Of a DNA stretch of 64,000 bases, positions 59,549 through 64,000 are shown one piece after another (the stretch's first letter is position 1; each line of letters begins with the position of its first letter). The stretch lies in assembly GCF_029227915.1 (NCBI RefSeq), contig NC_079878.1, forward strand, positions 10,232,001-10,296,000, given 5' to 3'. Below the pieces are notes generated by a model that was not told the origin of the DNA, did no database searches, and was given only the letters and a program-made list of their open reading frames with translations. The stretch is from Hydractinia symbiolongicarpus (taxonomy: Eukaryota; Cnidaria; Hydrozoa; Anthoathecata; Hydractiniidae). The position numbers and the translations under genes are program-made.

Positions 59549-59592
59549 TTGCGGCATGACGTTAATGCTTTTAAGCTGACGTCATGCCGCAA
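59549..59592. repeat. Hairpin, perfect 14-bp stem
   Basis: ttgcggcatgacgt at 59549-59562 and acgtcatgccgcaa at 59579-59592 are exact complements around a 16-nt loop. It is probably the two ends of a collapsed short element. Confidence 0.8.
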
Positions 59593-59642
59593 AACAATTG
59601 TATTGCACTTTTAAGTTTGAAGCCGAATAATAATACCCAAGT

Positions 59643-59790
59643 GTATTCTGCAACGGATTCGGAGACCTAGGTTTGGGAAGATTACCCACATTCGAGACAT
59701 ACTTTTTTCGGCGACTTCAAAGAAAATTTTGGTGCCATCAAATGAAAATAACGATATTCACTATGACCGTCACAAACACTCCGTATTTTT
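59643..59790 (+). repeat. R1 fragment
   Basis: Contains the R1 words ggattcggagacctaggttt, gggaagattaccca, then jumps to ttttttcggcgac and the terminal gaccgtcacaaacactccgta. It is an internally deleted R1 copy. Confidence 0.55.
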
Positions 59791-59799
59791 ATATAAGCT

Positions 59800-61543
59800 A
59801 ATATGCGAAAACATATAGCGACGACGTGATTTGAGGTGAAGGTAAGAAAATTTAAAAATGGCAGTGTATTGCAAACAAACACGAGACGGAACAGTGACAA
59901 AAAATTAATTACAGAGCTTTATTTAATAAGCAATAACAAGGTTATGTTAACAACGTTATAAAACTGTTGTATATGGAATTTATTTATGATAAACTTAGTT
60001 TGAGAAGTTTTTAGTTTTCAAGTTTCGAAATATTTTGTGAGGTACCTGACTATTTACACGTGTTTACCATCTTTTAAGTTACCTTAGGAAATTCCTGTTG
60101 ATACAGAAGGTTTTGCTGCATATAAGTATAACTTACTAACGAATAAACAAACGGTTATATTGAGTTTTTATTTCCCTTGTAAATAACGCTAACATTTCTC
60201 GTTGTTCGCTCACCTGTATCTGCCACTTTGATTATTATTATCCAGCGGAATTATTTTTGTCGCGCGTAGCGCGCATTGTTTGATAAAGAATGATCATTTC
60301 CCGGAAAACCTCAATTCCAACCTTCAGATAGATTAGTAATAGAATAATGCAAGTGAAAAACTACTAAAAGGTCCAGGGGACGATGTTGGTATTTTGAAGT
60401 TTTTTGATGCTTCTTCTTAAGATTAGTGGATCATGTGCACGGATCCTTTAACGTATAATTTTTGTATAATCATGTGCTTGTGACAAATAGTTGCGGATAT
60501 CACATCATAGTCAAGCAATATTGTGGTTGAAGAACGTCTAGAATTTATTCACAAACTACATGTTATTGATACTCCAATACAGTCAGTCTATCAATACCCA
60601 TTCATAGCTAAAATAATTTTAACACAAACTCAAATCTTCTCTGCTGCGGGGTACTTAAAAATAATGACCTATCGCATTATAGTTAGGCAACAATAACACA
60701 GCATCAAAATATGACAGGCCTAAACATAAAGCTGTAGCTAAATAACTAATGGCTAGTTTCTTGCGTAAGCATAGGCTATGGGATAGGTAGCTAGCTAGTG
60801 CATAACTTTAATATGCTTAGATGCTGTTAATACGGAAGCAGGCTGGCTCGGCTGGGCGGGATATCGCTACTACCAAGAAACGCATATAAAAATAAAAATG
60901 TGTTTATACAACAACCGAGCCAGTCCTTGTTTTTACCGAGATCTTGGCTAGGCGGGATGAAAATTTTCCATATAAACAGGCTAGACGTGCCAGGCAGACT
61001 GATTCACTTAACTTTTAGGCATGGTCAAGGTTATTTTATTTGTAAAAAGGTTTTTTTTCCTTTACAGGAATGCCAAAAATATTGAAGCTTTAACTTTGTT
61101 GTCTATTTATGCAACTATTGGTAAAAATAAAATTATTTTATATGCATTGGAACAATAAATTTATAAAAACACTCCTGAAATATAACATTATCACCAAATT
61201 TTATTGTTGTGTATTTATCGTTATTTTTACAAAATAAAGCATTATTTGCAGCTTTTTCATGGATTACACTTTCTTAAAAACATTTCTTGTAATTTTAATT
61301 TCCTTTAGAACGCGATAAAAATATATGGACAAATTATTTGTGACCATCCTCAGCCTGCATAACTGGGCCAGCTCACCTCATATGACCGTAACAAAATATT
61401 ATCATTCCGCATAACCGGGCCATATGAACGCCGCATATATGCGCCTCATATGAACACCCCCTTCCCCCTCAAAAAAAGAATTATTCTTTTAAGAACAAAA
61501 ATTTAATAAGCTGATGCCAACCATGCTAAACGAGTATGCTCTA
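59800..61543. other. Gene-free interval with a small inverted repeat at 60848-60930
   Basis: ctggctcggctg (about 60844) and caaccgagccagtc (60908-60921) form an imperfect inverted pair. gagatcttggctaggcggga (60939) repeats the gctgggcgggat word at 60853. These look like remains of a G/C-richer short element. No gene seen. Confidence 0.45.
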
Positions 61544-61579
61544 CACAGTTAGTCTGGGAGTTATCCCAGACTAACTGTG
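61544..61579. repeat. Hairpin, perfect 16-bp stem, 4-nt loop
   Basis: cacagttagtctggga (61544-61559) and tcccagactaactgtg (61564-61579) pair exactly around gtta. There is no gene nearby, so a regulatory role cannot be proposed. Confidence 0.85.
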
Positions 61580-64000
61580 GAAAATTCTCTTGATTATTAA
61601 AGTAATTGAAATGTTGTCAGACTCTTTAACAAGACAGAGTGGAAATCAGAATCAAACTGCGAGATCTGTTTTGCCATATCATAACGCAAATTATCGAATT
61701 TGCTACCACCCCAGTATTGCCACCCCGGCAATTAAAATAAGGTAAATTTCAAATTATACCTATGAAATGAACAATGAGTACAAGTTTAGCAAGTTTTTCA
61801 AAAAACACAAGCAAAAACATTTGAGGCTCCTGAGCTGAAATTTAGACGTTCTTATAAAAAACCAACATTTTTATGTCCGAATTTTCCGGATCTTGTGGAC
61901 ACATTTAAGATGTGTGAGTGATGCCACAAATTAATTTGATATTGATCAAGAGAAAGTTTAACAAGTTTTAATATTGGTTACAATAGAGGTTTATGGGATA
62001 TAAAAGATTTTGCATTACAGGTAATTGACTACTGATAATTAAGTGTGACTTGGTATTTCGAAAAATACTTTTTGTATCGATTAAAATATAATAAATCGTT
62101 CTCGTATTGTCCTTTTTTTGTTTTTTTAAAAAAAGAAATCTTTTAAAAAATATTTAAAGTTTTAAAAAATAATTCTTTTAAAAATAAGTAACAGGGTTAC
62201 TTCTCAGGAAGAGTCTGCAATGTGTGTAATTTTGAATTAATTAAGCGGCAGGAAAGCTAGCTAACAGGTTGTGCTCATCAAAATCGAAAGCTATTTATTT
62301 TTTGGTTTAGCTACCATTTCTTGCATCATTCGCAAAAAAAGGTTTGGATACAGGAAAAGTAAATGGTTGTAGAAAATTGCATATTTACTGTATAAGTTGT
62401 AAGATTTCCAGTTTTTATCAACTTTTATATGAACATTTTAACTATGTAATTTATGTTACGTAAAAGTAAAAAGGCATATCTTCAGCGCATTAAAAAACTC
62501 GAATATGAAAAAAATCCAGGTCGTCGTGCGTGATGTATGTAATTACTTTTACGGTTTAAGGAGAGGCAAACTACATTGCGGGACCGCGGCTGTATAAAAG
62601 TTAATTATGCCAGCGTTGATTTGGAAGACCAGACTGTATTATTACTCAATTTTACATATAAGATCAAGCATGATAGAAGAAAATCCTAAATAAAGACCAG
62701 GAATGTTTTAATATTGAAAATATTCGTAGAGTAATAATAATTTTATTTTTTTTACAGAAAAAACAGTAAAGTTTTACTTAAAACTTTGCAGAACGACAAA
62801 ACGGTAGACACAAGAGATAAAACAGTCTGTTATAAATACAAAGTTTTTGTTTCATCTTAATGAGAGTTGATTTTTTTATAATTAAAAACTTTAACACATT
62901 TTCCAAACGGGTGGCTTTATTAAAATGAAATGGATAGCTTCTCCTTATTGCGTTAGCTACGGTCAATACTCACAAAATAATACGACTTCGCAGTTTTAGC
63001 TAACCATTGTTTAAATAAATCTTTCTTTTATTACAACGCTCTTATTAGGAATTAAAAAAAAAGAAAATAAACTGTTATGAATTAAAAGGGCTCATGAAGG
63101 ACCATGAAGAAAAGTAAAATACTTCTTTTGTGAAATATTTTGAAAAGAAAAGTTACAATTCCTTTACATATGTTATTAGTAGGGTTACTGGCAATAACAT
63201 ACTAAATTTTCATGTCATGAGACTAATCATTGCTTCTGCAAGTAAGAAATATAATAAACAAAATGGTTACGGTCAAAGCCTTAAATTCACGTTGTTTACT
63301 TTCCTTTTTCAACACAGAAAATATGCGATATCTGTGAAGAGGTGTATTAAAGGGGCTAAAAAATAGCTTTTGGTTTTCAACTTTAGTGATCAACACGAAA
63401 TTCGAGCTAATGATGGTGGAAAAGTTTACGATCACTGAGGACAAAAACAACAACTTAAATCATCTTTAGTATCTTATTGGGCATACAAATATAACTGAAA
63501 ATGACAGAATAGTTCCTACATATATTGGATGTCCACAATTTATTCGATATAAGTACTTACCTTGCTTTCAACTCAAGTTTTCTAAAGAAATAAACTTTAA
63601 ACGTTTTAAACTAGCTAGCTATATTCTTTCAATTTTTGCATGGACAAAAAAGCCAGTCGAAGCAACAACAAAAACTTTAAAGTCTTTTTAGAGGTATTAA
63701 ATACCTTCTTAAATCTAGTAACAGTTTTTTTGAACAAATACAGCTCCTTGTGTTTTCTCTTCCCCCCTCAAAACAAACTTTTGATTTACTAATATTTACT
63801 ATGTTTTATGGTAAAATAAGCTACGGTCTGTAGCTTATTTTTCCATGAAAAAGAATATTAAAAGAAAATTATTCTGTTTTTTGAAAATAAGAATAAAAAA
63901 GTATCAAATTCATCATAAAAAATCAAATATTTATATACAGTTTATCTAGACGTCTATGTAGCTCCTAAGTGTGTATAATTTTCTGCACCTTGACCTTTTA
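61580..64000. other. Gene-free right end; hairpin at 63813-63841
   Basis: AT-rich without a supportable gene. aaaataagctac (63813-63824) pairs perfectly with gtagcttatttt (63830-63841) around ggtct. Short frames at 62778-62966 and 63130-63453 have no recognised domain. Confidence 0.5.

Overview
This is an AT-rich eukaryotic window, most likely from a cnidarian and possibly a medusozoan. The inference rests on intron-split host genes, a lineage-expanded type of rhodopsin-like GPCR, a Penelope-like element, tRNA-derived SINEs and a virus-like gene set of a kind I associate with cnidarian genomes. I cannot name the species. Two host genes look intact: a six-exon cationic amino acid transporter (SLC7/CAT type, minus strand, 2165-10847) and a single-exon GPCR (plus strand, 45074-46060). 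The GPCR has a decayed paralogue at about 34575-35468. Almost everything else is mobile or repetitive DNA.

Layout. 1-2164: 3' flank of the transporter. 2165-10847: the transporter, whose 5.6-kb intron 3 holds a large foldback element (3981-6510) and a composite of a short interspersed repeat that I call R1 (6640-8150). 11265-14425: a degenerate minisatellite, a tRNA-headed SINE with a duplicated body, and a 1.24-kb foldback transposon with sub-repeated arms. 14984-16704: a dead pogo/Tigger-type transposase.

17800-22330 and 29500-31160: two halves of a decayed virus-like gene block. It holds a packaging-type P-loop ATPase, a capsid-protein-like gene, a two-helix membrane protein, a coiled-coil protein, a BRO/KilA-like regulator and several genes of unknown function. 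The order and strands (minus, plus, minus, minus, minus, plus, plus, plus | minus, minus, minus) suggest an endogenised Polinton-like virus or adintovirus-like element. Between the halves lie a repeat shared with the 50-kb region and a Ty3/gypsy-type retrotransposon (23614-28561) with TG..CA ends, an 18-nt primer-binding site and a 5-bp target duplication, but with a badly truncated 3' LTR.

31161-45073: mostly gene-free, with the GPCR pseudogene, a tandem R1 cluster (39080-40560), a strong hairpin (40826-40872) and a tandem near-500-bp duplication (42240-43495). 46498-64000: the related repeat R2, a broken Penelope-like retroelement (48390-51094) with a GIY-YIG domain and a degenerate hammerhead-like motif downstream, a HECT-domain C-terminal fragment convergent with an integrase-core transposase pseudogene (51925-53446), several short inverted-repeat elements, and otherwise no genes I can support.

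The most noteworthy item is the virus-like block. It combines a recognisable capsid/packaging module with genes I cannot assign, and later retroelement insertion has split it. All its genes carry stops or frameshifts, so it is a fossil rather than an active system in this copy.
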